Source: Dugong dugon (taxonomy: Eukaryota > Chordata > Mammalia > Sirenia > Dugongidae). From it: DNA of 64,000 bases. How positions within the stretch are numbered: the first letter of the stretch is position 1; each line of letters opens with the position of its first letter. The translations under genes and the position numbers were made by a program. Under the pieces are notes generated by a model, which had not been told where the DNA came from, did no database searches, and saw nothing but the letters and a program-made list of their open reading frames with translations. The DNA lies in contig CM057477.1 of NCBI GenBank assembly GCA_030035585.1, forward strand, positions 58,137,447-58,201,446. The letters are read 5' to 3'. Positions 12,126 through 23,661 of the stretch are shown one piece after another.

Positions 12126-12300
12126 ATCTAGATTCAAATAAAAGCCACCTCTCCCAATAGTTGTGTGATACTGAAGATCTTACTCATGAAGCCTCAATTT
12201 TTTTCCCCTGTAAAATGGGGATAATACCATATACTTACATTATGAAGCATAAGTAAGACAGAGCGAAGAATTTAATAGCCTCCTCAATAAATACTGCTTC
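12126..12300 (+). mobile_element. MIR SINE remnant
   Basis: AGTTGTGTGATACTGAAGATC, then TGTAAAATGGGGATAATACC, the MIR plus-strand core. Confidence 0.7.
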
Positions 12301-12564
12301 CCCACTCATACTCCATTCCTCTCTCCAGAGACCGGAGGGAAAGCACTGTCTAACTCAACTCATGTGAAGAAGAAGACAAAAGAGGAGGAGGAGGTGCCTC
12401 TGTGGGTATAAACACAGCTTGCAGTGCCCATCCAGAGAAATCAAGGATACCTCATCCCACTCTAAGTGTCTGCGATTTTTGCCCAGCAACTTTGTATGGA
12501 CTGTGTCCCCAAAAAAACATGTGTTGAAATCCTATACCTGTAACTTCTATACCTGTAAAAAATC

Positions 12565-12752
12565 AGAGCCCTGGTATCTCAGTGGTTAAGAGATCAGCTG
12601 CTAACCAAAAGGCTGGCAGTTCAAAATCACCAGTTGCTCCTCGGAAACCCTAGGGGGCAGTTCTACTCTCTCCTATAGGGTCACTGTGAGTCAGAATTAA
12701 CTCAATGGCAATGGGTTTTTGTTTTGGTTTTGTTTGTTTGTTTTGTTTTGTT
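12565..12752 (+). mobile_element. AfroSINE 1 in the 12.5 kb LTR
   Basis: Short type; GAGCCCTGGTATCTCAGTGG head, (TTTG)n tail. Flanked by TATACCTGTAAA at 12548-12559 and 12753-12764. Confidence 0.92.
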
Positions 12753-12764
12753 TATACCTGTAAA

Positions 12765-12974
12765 TGGAAGAGCCCTGGTGGTGCAGTGGTTAAGCACTCA
12801 GCTGCTAACTGAAAGATGGGGGATTCAAACCCACTGGCCACTCCATGGGAAGAAGACGTGGCAGTCTGCTTCTGTAAAGATTACAGCCTGAGAAGCCCTA
12901 TAGGGCAGTTCTACTCTGTCCTATAAGGTCATTATCAGTCAGAATCAACTCAACAGCAATGAATTTTTGTGCTT
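12765..12974 (+). mobile_element. AfroSINE 2 in the 12.5 kb LTR
   Basis: Long type, with the GTAAAGATTACAGCC segment missing from the first copy. Flanked by TATACCTGTAAA at 12753-12764 and 12975-12986. Confidence 0.92.
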
Positions 12975-13312
12975 TATACCTGTAAACAGGAACATGTTTG
13001 GAAATGGGGGGATTCTTTTGTTACATTAATGAGGTCATACCAGAGTAGGGTGGGTCCTAAGCCTAATCACTTCTGAGTTAGAAAAAGACCAGAACAGACA
13101 CAGAGACACACGCAAGAGGAGACAGACATCAAAGAACACCAAAGATTGATGGCAGTCACCAGAAACCAGGAAAGAGGGCCATAAAAGGAATCGACAAGGC
13201 CAAGACCCTGATTTGGACCTTTAGCCTCCAGAACTGTGAGAAAATAAATTTCTTTTCCTTCAAGCCACCCACTTGTGGTATTTCTGTTACAACAGCGCTA
13301 GGAGACTAAGAC

Positions 13313-14515
13313 AAACCCGCCAGCCAGAGCGTGAGCCTGGAGTGGCCAGACACAAAGCTTTGACAGACCCTCGCCAGCATCATGAACTCTCTGGGGGTCT
13401 CCACTGGCAGCTGCAGTAGTTCCGGTGGGGTTGCTTCCAGGCATGTCATGTGGTCACACCACAGTGGCACCAGCAGATCATCTTCATCCTTCTACACCCT
13501 GTTTCTCTTTGATTCACCTGAACCAGAAACCTGTGAGCACTGTAACCAGACTGACCCCAGGTTATGCACAAATCCCTTATAAGAATCTAACATTAGACTC
13601 CTTTTTTTTTTTTTTTTTGTCAAAACAATGCCTGATCTATTCCCTTTTGTCTTCTGAGAGACTCCACATCTCACTCCCAAGGCCCATTCCCTCCAGCACA
13701 AAGATCCCTCGTACTTTCGATTTCATGCAACAGGAGGAAAGAAACTTTACAGTCCTTCCGCACTAAAATGTAATAACTTTCTCCACAAAGCTGCACAAAG
13801 GATTTCTCTGGGAACAAGGGACCGAGTCTCACAGTTGTATAAATATAAACTAAAGCAGAAATCCATCTTTAGTCTGCAGGCTCACAGTCAACACTCCCAT
13901 TTTTCAAGAGTCTCCAAGTCATTCTTCAGGACGTGTTCTTTCAGCTTGCCTTTAACGTTCAGCTACTTTAATAATTCATGACATCATACCCATTAAAATA
14001 TGAGTATTTTCTACCAAAGGAAAGCACCTTTTTTTATTTTTCTTCTTTTTCCTTTCACAGTGGAAGAGGCCCAGCCGAGCCCCTACTTAGGAAAACAGTG
14101 ACATTCTGCAACAGCATCTGATGAAGTTTCACGGAGAGGCGTGCTATTCCGTTGGCTACTGCACACAACCAGTTTTATCATGACAAGCCCAGCACCATAT
14201 GCCAGAGGAGACAGGTTAAGCCTCTTAAATGTTCCTGACAACAATGAGCTTTCATCTGTAAAAAGTAAACATCTGCCTCGTGGGGAAATAATCCACAAAA
14301 CAATGGAGATGATTATTTGTTGGTTTGATTTATCCTGACTGCACTAGAGGCCGTGGAGTCTCAGAGGTTCGTGATATGTCAAAATATGGACAATTTCCTA
14401 ACCTCTTTTTTTTTAAATTATGTTTTGAAACCGTCTTTTAAAAGGCATCAAAGAGAAGCCCTGTGTTGTATAGCTACTTTACAGGGAGGGGCTAATGATA
14501 TCAAAGATTAGCAAA
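13313..14515. other. Unique sequence, nothing recognised
   Basis: Contains a T-run (13599-13617). 13960-14340 is AT-rich with a SOX-like ACAATGG near 14301. No supported gene; the 113-codon frame at 13425-13766 reads through the T-run and looks accidental. Confidence 0.4.
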
Positions 14516-14519
14516 CAGA

Positions 14520-14715
14520 AGTCCAGAATTTTAGCACTGGCTCTGCCACTACTCGCTATGAATCTTGGGCAAATTATTTAACTTCTCTGGGCCTTATTTT
14601 CTACATCTGTAAATGAGGGTCAAATGACATCTGTTCTGCTAAGTCAAAGGATTATTATGAGGCACTGGTGCTGTATGACTTGAGAAGTACTTTGCAAGCT
14701 ATACAGCCAAACAAA
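14520..14715 (+). mobile_element. MIR SINE remnant
   Basis: CTGGCTCTGCCACTACTCGC, then AACTTCTCTGGGCCTTATTT, the MIR plus core. Confidence 0.8.
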
Positions 14716-14989
14716 TGTTAAGGTGGTGGCTGGTATTACACAGACAAGAGAGACATTTGGCTCTACACTTTTAAAAGTCAATAGGAAGAAGATTTATTAC
14801 TTGAGTGGAAAAAGAAATGTCCTCTTCTTTATGGATCTTCCCTGGTACTGGCTGCATCCTCCAGCTTTGTTTTAATATGGCTCAGAGTGTGCAGGTAACA
14901 GTGGTCACTTTACTGTCATCTGGAAAAAGCAGGGCCCATGGTGATCACTGGCATGCCTGGGAAGAAGGAAGGATAATAATCAACACTTA

Positions 14990-15172
14990 TAGTTTGTAAA
15001 AATCTTTTTACATATTCTTTCATTTGACACGCATAAAAGCTATGTTGTTATGTGCCATTGAGTTGGTCCCGACTCATAGTGACCCTGCATACAACCGAAA
15101 AAGCTATAGAGTAGATATAATGAGCCTTATTTTAAAGATGAGAAGACTGAGGTTCAAAGAAACTCGGTTCAT
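14990..15172 (-). mobile_element. MIR SINE remnant with a tail-only insertion
   Basis: TTTTAAAGATGAGAAGACTG is MIR minus text; the 55-bp insert at 15044-15098 splits it. Confidence 0.65.
15044..15098 (-). mobile_element. 55-bp tail-only SINE/RTE insertion
   Basis: GTTGTTATGTGCCATTGAGT, then GGTCCCGACTCATAGTGACC, only the 3' end of the element. Perfect 9-bp duplication AAAAGCTAT at 15035-15043 and 15099-15107. Confidence 0.85.
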
Positions 15173-15173
15173 A

Positions 15174-15398
15174 CATAGGTCCCCGGGTGGCACGAATGGT
15201 TTCCACTTGGCTACTAACAGAAAGGTTAGCAGTGTGAATCCACCCAGTGGCACTGCAGAAGAAAGGCCTGGCAATCTAATTCCACAAGATTACAGCCATT
15301 GAAAACCCTATGGGGTATAGTTCTACTCTGAAACATGTGGGGTCACTATGAGTCAAAATTGACTCAGCAGCAACGGGTTTGGTTTTTTTTTTTTTTTG
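15174..15398 (+). mobile_element. AfroSINE
   Basis: GGTCCCCGGGTGGCACGAAT head, AGCAGCAACGGGTTTGGTTT end plus T-run. Confidence 0.88.
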
Positions 15399-15469
15399 GT
15401 TTAGCAGGGACAATGTTAAAACCCAAACCCAAGAGAAAATAGTAATGATCGTCCACCCCTTCCTTGTGC

Positions 15470-15660
15470 CCCACTGGTCCCTATATAAACATCTAGCAGA
15501 ACACTTGTAACTCTCTATTACCCTGTTTGCATGCCTTTCTCCTCATACCAGGCTGTAGACCCTTGATCACCTGTGAACACCCAATCACACCCTAACACAA
15601 AACTTGGCACATAGGAGGCATCTAGAAGGATTTGTTGAATGAATGAGAAAAGCAAGAAGA
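15470..15660 (+). mobile_element. L2 LINE 3' end
   Basis: ACTTGGCACATAGGAGGCAT, then TTTGTTGAATGAATGAG, the L2 terminus. Confidence 0.75.
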
Positions 15661-16346
15661 GAGTGGCACCAGAAAATGATGGGTTTTTGTTCTTTTTTTT
15701 TTTCCTTAACTTGTAGAAAAGACTCCCTCTACTTCTCCTGAAACTCCTCAGGCAGTAAAGAGGGCCCCTGTCTTAGAGCTCAACTATAGAGCCCACAGTT
15801 AGTTGGAAGGAATCGGTGGATGCAAGGAGGATTCAGGGAGGCTCCGGGCATGTACAGCTGGTTGGGGAGGCGTGCAGAAAGGCAGAGAACAGCAAAACGC
15901 CTCCAGAAATCATTTCAGGAACCGCTCAGGGAGACGCTGGCCGGAGTTGATCAAACCTGTCCATTGTAGTCTGGATCGGACCACACAGGACTTTACAGAC
16001 TAAGATAAGCAGCCAGCCCTGAACCCAAAGTCAGGCAGCTGAGCAGGGTAGATGTTGCAGCCTCAGCTCAGCATGTGCACTATGGCTCACGTCTTCAAGC
16101 AGGTAATCAAAGACATCCTGCCCTGGATGATGCCTCTAAAAGAGCACAATGCACCAGCCTGAGCCAACTTTTCAAATCACATTTTTCAGAGAAGCCTGCT
16201 TTAGACATTAACACACTGCCAGTGGCTTCTCCCTCTTCCTCGACCTCAGAACTGGCCACTCTTCCCAACTGCACCAACACTCCATCCCCCGGGCTCACGA
16301 CCCTGCTCCTGTTTTCTTTCTCTCTTTTTTTTTTTTTTTTTTTTTT
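15661..16346. other. Unique sequence with poly-T runs
   Basis: No gene or named repeat; T-runs near 15692 and 16326-16346. Confidence 0.4.
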
Positions 16347-16800
16347 GGCTTTAGAATTTTTTTAATTTGAAAATGTCAAACATATATAGTGTTAGAAAAA
16401 ATAGTATAACGCACCCTTGTGTCCTCATTACCTTGTTGTTATTGTTAGATGCCATCAAGTCAATAGTGACCCCAAGTGACAGAGCAGAACTGCCCCATAG
16501 GGTTTTCTAGGCTATAGTCTTTACAGGAGCGGATCACCAGGTCTTTCTCCCGCAGAGCAGCTAGGCGGGTTCAAACCGTCAACCTTTTGGTTAGCAGCTG
16601 AGTGCTTAACCACTGTACCACCAGGCTCCTTACTCATTATCTAACTTCAACAATTATCCTCTTATGACCAGTCTTATTTCACCTACACCCCCACCTACCC
16701 CCCACCCTTATCTCTACGTTGGATCATTTTGAAGCAAACCCCAGATATTATAACATTTCATTCAGAAATATTTTGGCACGCACTTCCAAAGATAAGGATT
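16347..16800. mobile_element. Old L1-type 3' remnant split by a SINE
   Basis: AAAATGTCAAACATATATAG, CAACAATTATCCTC and TTTGAAGCAAACCCCAGATA are typical of an old L1 3' region. Interrupted at 16433-16629. Confidence 0.55.
16433..16629 (-). mobile_element. AfroSINE (RTE-tail type)
   Basis: TTGTTGTTATTGTTAGATGC tail to CACTGTACCACCAGGCTCC head. Flanks CTCATTACC / CTCATTATC are a likely duplication. Confidence 0.88.
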
Positions 16801-16939
16801 CAAAGCATTTCTGGAATCGTTTTTAATCCTCTTCTTTACCCTTCCCATCCCATTTATCATTAACTCACAGTGACTCTTTTGCTGACACTGTAGTTCCCTT
16901 TTGTTTGTTTAAATTTCTGCAAGCCTCACCTTGACCTCT

Positions 16940-17109
16940 GTTCTCGTTTCCTGAAAGTCAGACTACTCCCAGCAACCCTATAGGGCAGAGGCTGTAGTCT
17001 TTATGGAAGCAGACTGCCACACCTTTCTCCTGCTGAGCGGCTGGTGGTTTTGAACCACCAACCTTTTGGTTAGCAGCTGAGTGCTTAACCACTACACCAC
17101 CAGGGCTCC
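16940..17109 (-). mobile_element. AfroSINE, degraded 3' end
   Basis: AGCGGCTGGTGGTTTTGAAC to ACTACACCACCAGGGCTCC is clear; the tail half is eroded. Confidence 0.82.
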
Positions 17110-18202
17110 TTGTTATCATGATAAGTAAACATTAACCCAAAACATGAAGCAAAAATAAAATAATTTGCAAAAACCATCTACCTGTCAAATTTGCCTTGTC
17201 TACCTGCCACCCCCACACACCCCCATCAACCTCACCCACCTGTTCCCTCTCCCTCACGTGTTCTGTTCCTCGCCTAATTCACCAGTCTCTCTTATCATTC
17301 TACCGGGTCTCATACATCATTCCTCTGAGCTCTCTATAAACTTTATCTCCAGCCTCCTTTGGGGCCAGGCATTATCTCTTAGAGCCTGTCAGGCTCAAGT
17401 CGGTAATGTGACCCCTTCCACAGAGACCATCCCATCCTACAAATATAAACCTGCCATCCTGAAATAAAGATTTACCCATTAACTGTGCCATTGTATTCTC
17501 TGTTCCTGACTACTTTATAATTTGGGGCTGGTGAATTCTAGTAACAGTGTATCCTTGCCTTGTTCTGATGGACTGAAGAGCCACAAACATTTTACAAATA
17601 GCCCACTTCATGTTGCTGGCTCTTCAATTGCCTAGACGTCAGGACACCAGTTAAAATAACTTTTGATGGCCTGAACCTGTTATCACTCTAGACCTCAAGC
17701 CCAGACCTTGGCAAATCAGTCAGCAGTCAGGGTGGTATACTGGCCTCACATTTTTTAAGCTTTCTTCTGCTAACAGTAGCACAGCCTGCCTGGATTTTCT
17801 TGTGCTGGAGAGAATTAGATCAGCGAAGTCTTCACGTGGATATGTCAATGGCGGCTTTTCTTGTCTCCAGGTGTCCGAGAAATCGATTGGCCAACTCTCC
17901 CAGGTGTTCCACTGTGTCCCTTGCTTCCTCTGCTTGTCCCATTCCCAGCACCGGGAAAGACTGGGGTGGGGAGAGGGCGGGCAGGTATGTCCTTTCCAAT
18001 CTATGCCTGTTTTTATCTCTTTTCTGTGCGGTAGGTGCACACGCAGTCGTAACTCATTTTTTCTTTTAATTAATACTTCCCTCAAATATTTACTGACTGC
18101 CTTCTCTGCACAGGTACCGGGCAGCAGCAAAGCATAGAGCTTATCAAATGGGGTGACGACACTAAAGAAGGCCTTGTTCGATGAACTCATTAACGGCAAT
18201 TC
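17110..18202. other. Mostly unassigned sequence; short L2 piece at right
   Basis: 18070-18180 (AATATTTACTGACTGCCTTC) looks like L2, minus strand. The 159-codon minus frame at 17720-18199 overlaps it and has no domain. Confidence 0.4.
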
Positions 18203-18628
18203 TGTTTTAGTTAGCTAGTGCTGCTGTAACAGAAGTACCACACGTGGGTGGTGTGAATGAACAGAAATTTATTTTCTCACAGCTTAGGAAGCTAGACGTC
18301 CAAATTCAGGGCACTGGCTCTAGGAGAAGATTCTCTCCCTGTCCGTTCTAGGGGAAAACCCTTGTCTCAGCTTCACGGGTGTTCTGCCCAGCGTTCCTTG
18401 GAGGTCTCCACGTGGCATCTATCATTCACCCATTTGTGCTTGCTCGCTTCTCTGCCTAATCTGCTCTTTTTACATCTCAAAACTAATTAGGTTTAAGACA
18501 CACTCTACACTGATAAAGCCTCATTAACATAACAAAGACAAACCTATTCCCAAATGGGATTACACCCACAGGTATAGAGGTTAGGATTTACAACACACAT
18601 TTTGGGGGACACAATTCAATCCATAACT
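18203..18628 (-). mobile_element. MLT1-type solo LTR
   Basis: TGTTTTAGTTAGCTAGTGCT at left, CAATTCAATCCATAAC at right. The SINE target site is present and empty (ACAGGTATAGAGG). Confidence 0.85.
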
Positions 18629-18870
18629 TTCTACCCTTTGCCCCCCCCAAAAAAAATTTATATCCTACCCACATACAAAAACACATCCACCCTATCACAT
18701 CATCCCAAAAGTGTCATCTCAGCCTGGGCCAGAGTGTCCGGGAGGGCGTTCATGAGGAAGTGACTTTGAACTGAGCTCCTATAGGTGAATAGAAACTAAA
18801 GAGCAAAGTGGTTATTGGAGGAGACAAAATCAGAGGGGCAAGGCCAAGAGGTGAAAAGGAAGTGGCCCAT

Positions 18871-19082
18871 GTTGTTGTTAGTTGCTGTCAAATTGATTCC
18901 GACTCATGGCGACCCCCTATGTACATAGTAGAACTGCTCCATAGGGTTTTCAAGGCAAATTGCCAGGCGCTTCAGAAGCAGATCGCCACACCTTTCTTCT
19001 GAGGAGCCTCTGGGTGGGTTCAAACTGCTAACCTTTTGGCTAGTAGTGGAACGATGAACCATTTGCCCCATCCAGGGACTCC
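18871..19082 (-). mobile_element. AfroSINE
   Basis: GTTGTTGTTAGTTGCTGTCA tail to CATCCAGGGACTCC head; flanks share GTGGCCC. Confidence 0.88.
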
Positions 19083-19740
19083 AATGTGGCCCTTGGGGCT
19101 GAAATAAGGCCCCGGGATGGCTAGGGTGCAGGAGCAAGGGGAGAGTGCAACAGATAAACACGGTGATGCAGGCAGAGGCCCAGTTCCACATGGTCCAGCA
19201 GGCTGTGTTGAAGATTTGAAGCTCTATCTAAAGAGTAATGAAATTTGAAAGGTTCCCAGGCATCCATATCCTCAATTTCAAAGTCAGCTCTGTGACTGAA
19301 GAAAACAAATCCACAGATATTGAGACATTGCCCAATTTCTAATGCCATTGACAGCTTGTTGGGAACTCTAAATCCTCCAGCAGCTGCAGCTCTAAGTCTC
19401 TGCTGTCCTGCTCAGGAATGTTCCCAGTGACATCATGAAACAGGGTGGCCCACTGCAGTTTTGGCTAAACAAGCTCAGTTGGCTACCACCTTGGCCAAGG
19501 ATGAGGCTCTCCCTTCATGCCAGCATCACCTCTCAAGAAGTCTTGAGTCCTCAACCCTCCCATCTCGGGGCACATACAGGTGTCCTGGCGTTCTTCATAA
19601 TGGATGGTTCAGACGGGGGTGGACAGAGCCTCACTGCACAGATGAGCATCACTCCATAGTGAGCAGTCAGTGGACAAGAGGCCAGCAAGTGGCAGTGGGT
19701 GGTGTTCTCTGGAGAGTAATGAGATTAACTCAGACTGCTC
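19083..19740. other. Unique sequence, nothing recognised
   Basis: No gene or named repeat seen. Confidence 0.4.
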
Positions 19741-19950
19741 AGGAGTTCCTGAGTGGTGCAAATGGTTAATGCACTCAGCTGATAACCAAAAGATTGGAGG
19801 TTCAAGTCCACCCAGAGACGTCTAAAAAGAAAGGCCTGGTGATCTACTTCCAAAAAAATCAGCCATTGAAAATCCTACGGAGCACAGTTCTACCCTGACA
19901 CACGTAAGGTTGCCATGAGTCAGGGTTTACTCGACGTCATCTGGGTTTTA
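19741..19950 (+). mobile_element. AfroSINE
   Basis: AGGAGTTCCTGAGTGGTGCA head; CTACTTCCAAAAAAATCAGC body; GTTGCCATGAGTCAGGG near the end. Confidence 0.88.
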
Positions 19951-20969
19951 TTTCAGGCTGTTCAACTTCCACGCAGCAACCTGGAACTAGCCACCTTGCT
20001 GGGGCAACGAGGCCGTGGTTTCTCAATCTCACTTTTCCTTCCTACTCAGTCCCGTATTCCCCTCTTCTCCTTACCCACAGCATCTGTGTCAGGTGTCTTC
20101 CAGTCATCCCTTCAGATCAACTGCTCCTTCACCCAGCACTGTCACCCAGCTGTCCGACCCACATGGACGACTTCAAGGAGCTCCCACTCCCCCCGCCAGT
20201 TGAGATCAGCCCATGGAAAGCACTAGCAGGAGAGCAGAGCGAGGGAAGAGAATGAGTTTGGGACATTCACTACTTCAGCTCTCTCCTTATGGGTTACCAC
20301 GGGCTGACAATCCCCTCAATCAAAGGTCACAGCTCTTACTAAGGGACTTTTGTCTGTTTTTCTCACAATAAAAACCAAAAACCAAACCCGCTGAGGTCAA
20401 GTCGATTTCAACTCATAGAGATCCTATAGGACAGAGTAGAACTGCCCCATACAGTTTCCTAGGAGCACCTGGTGGATTCAAACTGCCGATCTTTTGATTA
20501 GCAGCCAAACTCTTAACCACTACACCACCAGGGTTTCCCTTTCTCACAATAATATCCCCAATAATCAGAACAGAACCTCACATGTTATTTACTGAACAAA
20601 TGAAATCCCAGTTCCAGAGGGAACTATGTAGAAGGAACTCCATACCAGGGACCATTTTGCTCCCTAAACTTCTAACAGTCCCCTGGTGAACCCACTTCCT
20701 GCCAACACCCACCTCCAGGAAGCACCCACGCCTTGTCGATGACCTTCTGCAGTGCAGAGAACATAAGCTCTGCTAGGCAGCCTCACTTCTAGTCACATCC
20801 ACCCTGCTGCCTTGGCTGCATCCATGGCGAGCTAATGGGTCATTCTTTCCCGTCTCCATTTCAGAAGTTGACCCACTGACTGGAACAATAAAGCTTCCCT
20901 CCATTGGTGAAGATGACCTCACAGATCCTGGAGTAAGATAGACTCTTTGAGCAAATATAACCATTCACA
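19951..20969. other. Unassigned sequence, possibly an old repeat, around one SINE
   Basis: GATCAGCCCATGGAAAGCAC near 20205 is familiar from an old repeat I cannot name. AfroSINE at 20372-20539. Confidence 0.35.
20372..20539 (-). mobile_element. AfroSINE with perfect target duplication
   Basis: Duplication TTTCTCACAATAA at 20359-20371 and 20540-20552, 13 bp, no mismatch. Confidence 0.93.
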
Positions 20970-21080
20970 CTCTCTTCATTTTGAAAGCTCCTACTACATG
21001 CTAGCTTTTGTGCCAGAAGCTAAGAAAGCAAAGATGAATAAAACGTGGTCCTTTCCCTCCAGGGGCTCTGACATCTCCAG
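20970..21080 (-). mobile_element. L2 LINE fragment
   Basis: CTCCTACTACATGCTAGCTT, then GCAAAGATGAATAAAACGTG, the minus-strand L2 end. Confidence 0.55.
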
Positions 21081-21374
21081 CTACACATTGATAGGGTGAA
21101 AAGATGAAAGACATTTTCTTCTTCAGTGCAGAATCAACACACTAGACATCGCCACGACCAGACAGTACTGTATCACTAACCCCATGGAGAAACTTTCCAT
21201 ACCCAGGAGAGCTTAGCCTGAACCCTGCAACTGCTGAAGCCACAGGACTTGGGCTGGAGAAGAAATCAGAGACATGGTCTATTCCAACCTCTGAGACCCG
21301 GAGAGGGAAAGTCCAAAGCTGAGATGAGTTACCACCACATCCTGAGACCTACAATGGCTGCAGGGACAGAACCT

Positions 21375-21442
21375 TAGTCATTCCTTACCCAGCACCTGCA
21401 ACAGTCCCTGGCAAATAAACCTAGGTTGAATAAGTAAATAAA
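21375..21442 (+). mobile_element. L2 LINE fragment
   Basis: CCAGCACCTGCAACAGTCCC, then TTGAATAAGTAAATAAATGA. Confidence 0.55.
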
Positions 21443-21487
21443 TGAGTAAATGAGAAAAAATAAAAGAGTTAAGAGTAATAGGTGAAA

Positions 21488-21822
21488 GCAGTGATAGTTC
21501 AGTGGTAGAATTTTCGCTTTCCATGCAGGAGACCTGGGTTCGATTCCCAGCCAATGCACCTCATGCAGTCAGTGGAGGCTGGCATGTGGCTATAATGTGA
21601 ACAGGTCTCAGGGGTGCTTCCAGACTAAGACAGACTAGGAAGAAAGGCCTGGTGATCTACTTCTGAAAATCAGCCAATGAAAACTCTATGAATCACACCA
21701 GAACACTGTTCCATCCTCAACCAATCATGGGGATCACATAGTACTGAGCCGCATTTCTTTCCTTTGTGCATGGGGTCATCATGAGTTGGGGCCTGTGCGG
21801 TGGCAGCTAACAACAACAAGGG
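21488..21822 (+). mobile_element. Long tRNA-Gly-derived SINE with RTE-like tail
   Basis: The first 73 bp read like a tRNA-Gly gene: A-box TAGTTCAGTGG (21495-21505), anticodon loop TTTCCAT (TCC), B-box GGTTCGATTCC (21537-21547). The acceptor stem has about two mismatches. A unique body follows (AGACTAAGACAGACTAGGAA, AGGCCTGGTGATCTACTTCT), then an end like the RTE/AfroSINE one (GGTGGCAGCTAACAACAACA). So it is a SINE, not a working tRNA gene. Confidence 0.85.
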
Positions 21823-22557
21823 AAATAGAGGCTTTAAGTCTCAGGTGGGTCCAATCATCTGTCTATTTCCTGTCACTCCTGAATGGTAACATCTGTAGCC
21901 AGGGCCCACCGGCCTTCCAGGTGTCCACTGAAACTGGTTGGCTGAAGGTCAGCGCCTAAAGAGGGGCTCCACGTCATGAGAATGAGCTCAATGGTAAAGA
22001 CTAAAAACAGAGAACAAATCAGTAAGTTTAGTTCAGAATTAGCTAATTTGGACCCTCAGGTGTCAGTTGAGCATTGGTTGTTCATTAGATAATGCAATTG
22101 CACTCCACAAAAGGCACAGCGAGAGGCCTGGATGGTTTTAAATAGCAGGGTTGGCTATTTGTACCCTTTGGGCTTGTGTGCTCTGTGAGAAACTAAATGT
22201 GGTTTCTCAGGAATACTTGCCCAGGCCCAGCTTTTTAGGATGGCTATCGAGTTGGCCCAGATACACTCTTTTCACATGCTTTCCATTAAATTTCAGTAAC
22301 TGTGTCCAAGAGGTTAGACTCCAAGAACCAGCATCAAGGATGCTGGCTCCAGGATGGCACAGGGGTGAGAGGCAGGTCACCTGGAGGCTTTGTGCAAAGA
22401 ATGAATTCTGAATGCTGGGGCCCAGGAGGCCGAGAAGACCAAGCCCCACTAAAGGGGTTCACACAGGCCACCTCCCGGCAATTGCCTGATGTTTCTGCTG
22501 GTCAGATGGGGTGATGTATACTCTTGTTCCACTGACTCCCAAAGCAGCACCAGACAA
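21823..22557. other. Unique sequence, nothing recognised
   Basis: No gene or named repeat seen. Confidence 0.4.
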
Positions 22558-22764
22558 GGAGCCCTGGTGGCTCAAACTGCCAAGAGCTCAGCTGGTAACC
22601 AAAAGGCTGACAGTTCAAACCCACCCAGCAGCTCCATGAAGGAAAGACCTGGCGATCTGCTTCCATAAAGACTACAGCCTGGAAGACTCTATGGGGCAGT
22701 TCTACTCTATCACATGGGGTTGCTATCAATCAAAATCAATTTCAACGGCACCTAATAACAACAA
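22558..22764 (+). mobile_element. AfroSINE (RTE-tail type)
   Basis: GGAGCCCTGGTGGCTCAAAC head, ACGGCACCTAATAACAACAA tail. Confidence 0.9.
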
Positions 22765-22775
22765 CATGGAAATGA

Positions 22776-22991
22776 CAAAGAATAAAAAAATCACTTGCCA
22801 TCAAGTTGACTCCAGTTCATGGTGACCCCACGCATGTCAGAGTAGAACTCTGCTCCATATATTTTCAATGGCTGATTTTTTGGAAGTAGAACACCAGGCC
22901 TTTCTTCTGAGGCATTTCTGGACGGACTTCAACCTCCAACCTTTAGGTTAGCCGCCGAACACATTAATCATTTGCACCGCCCTGGGACTCC
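22776..22991 (-). mobile_element. AfroSINE next to the previous one
   Basis: Opposite orientation; duplication CATGGAAATGA at 22765-22775 and 22992-23002. Confidence 0.9.
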
Positions 22992-23002
22992 CATGGAAAT
23001 GA

Positions 23003-23661
23003 AAAGTACAGGTGAAAAGCAGCTGCCTGCTGCTTCTGCGGTTACCCGGGCATATGCAAAACTTACAGGGTGTCAGAACCTCAAAACCACTTCTTCAAAA
23101 CACAGTACCTGTTCTAATTCAGCTCTAATTTCTCAAATTATGGTTGGCGCAGTCTTCACGCAATTGATCCCAAAACACTTCTGTCAACTCCTTTGCAGAT
23201 GCTTTCAGTCCTGAGTGTTTCTAGAAAGAACAGTGCTTTTCCTTCAATAGTCTGCCAGCTGGTCTGAGAAAAGCAGGTGCAAGTCCTTTTAAATACCATA
23301 TGTACTCACATCCTTTCCCAGTTTCCCTCCCTTCCCCTGCCGCAATTTCGAGAAGGAGTTGTTTTATTTTTTCTTGCACAAAATTTTCCCCAAGACTACT
23401 ATGGTCAAAAGCAATAGTTATAAAAACAGTGAAAAGTACTAATACTAGGAATCTTAATCTCAAAGTGGTTTTTTTTGGTTTTTTTTTTAACACTTTTTAC
23501 GTGAAATTCTGTCTGCTTTTGAGGATCTAATGCAGGAAGAACCGGTAAGGCTGCTTTGGAGAAGGGAGGAGGACATTTGCCTCAACTTTATAGGACTCAC
23601 GCAAATGGTAGCATCAGATTTTCTCGATAGTTGGCTATGAATGCTTCTGTTCTGCTCAGTT
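23003..23661. other. Unique sequence, nothing recognised
   Basis: T-run near 23468. No supported gene. Confidence 0.4.

Larger units (their letters stand above)
12493..13312 (+). mobile_element. MLT1-type solo LTR with two SINEs at one site
   Basis: TGTATGGACTGTGTCCCC start, CCAGAACTGTGAGAAAATAA near the end, stop at CTAAGACA. Interrupted by SINEs at 12565-12752 and 12765-12974, each flanked by TATACCTGTAAA. Confidence 0.88.

Noticed and set aside
17720-18199. 159-codon minus-strand frame as a gene
   Set aside because: No domain, no splice or promoter context, and it overlaps an L2 fragment.
21488-21560. tRNA-Gly gene
   Set aside because: A and B boxes are good, but the acceptor stem is mismatched and the sequence runs on into a SINE body and RTE-like tail; it is the head of a SINE.
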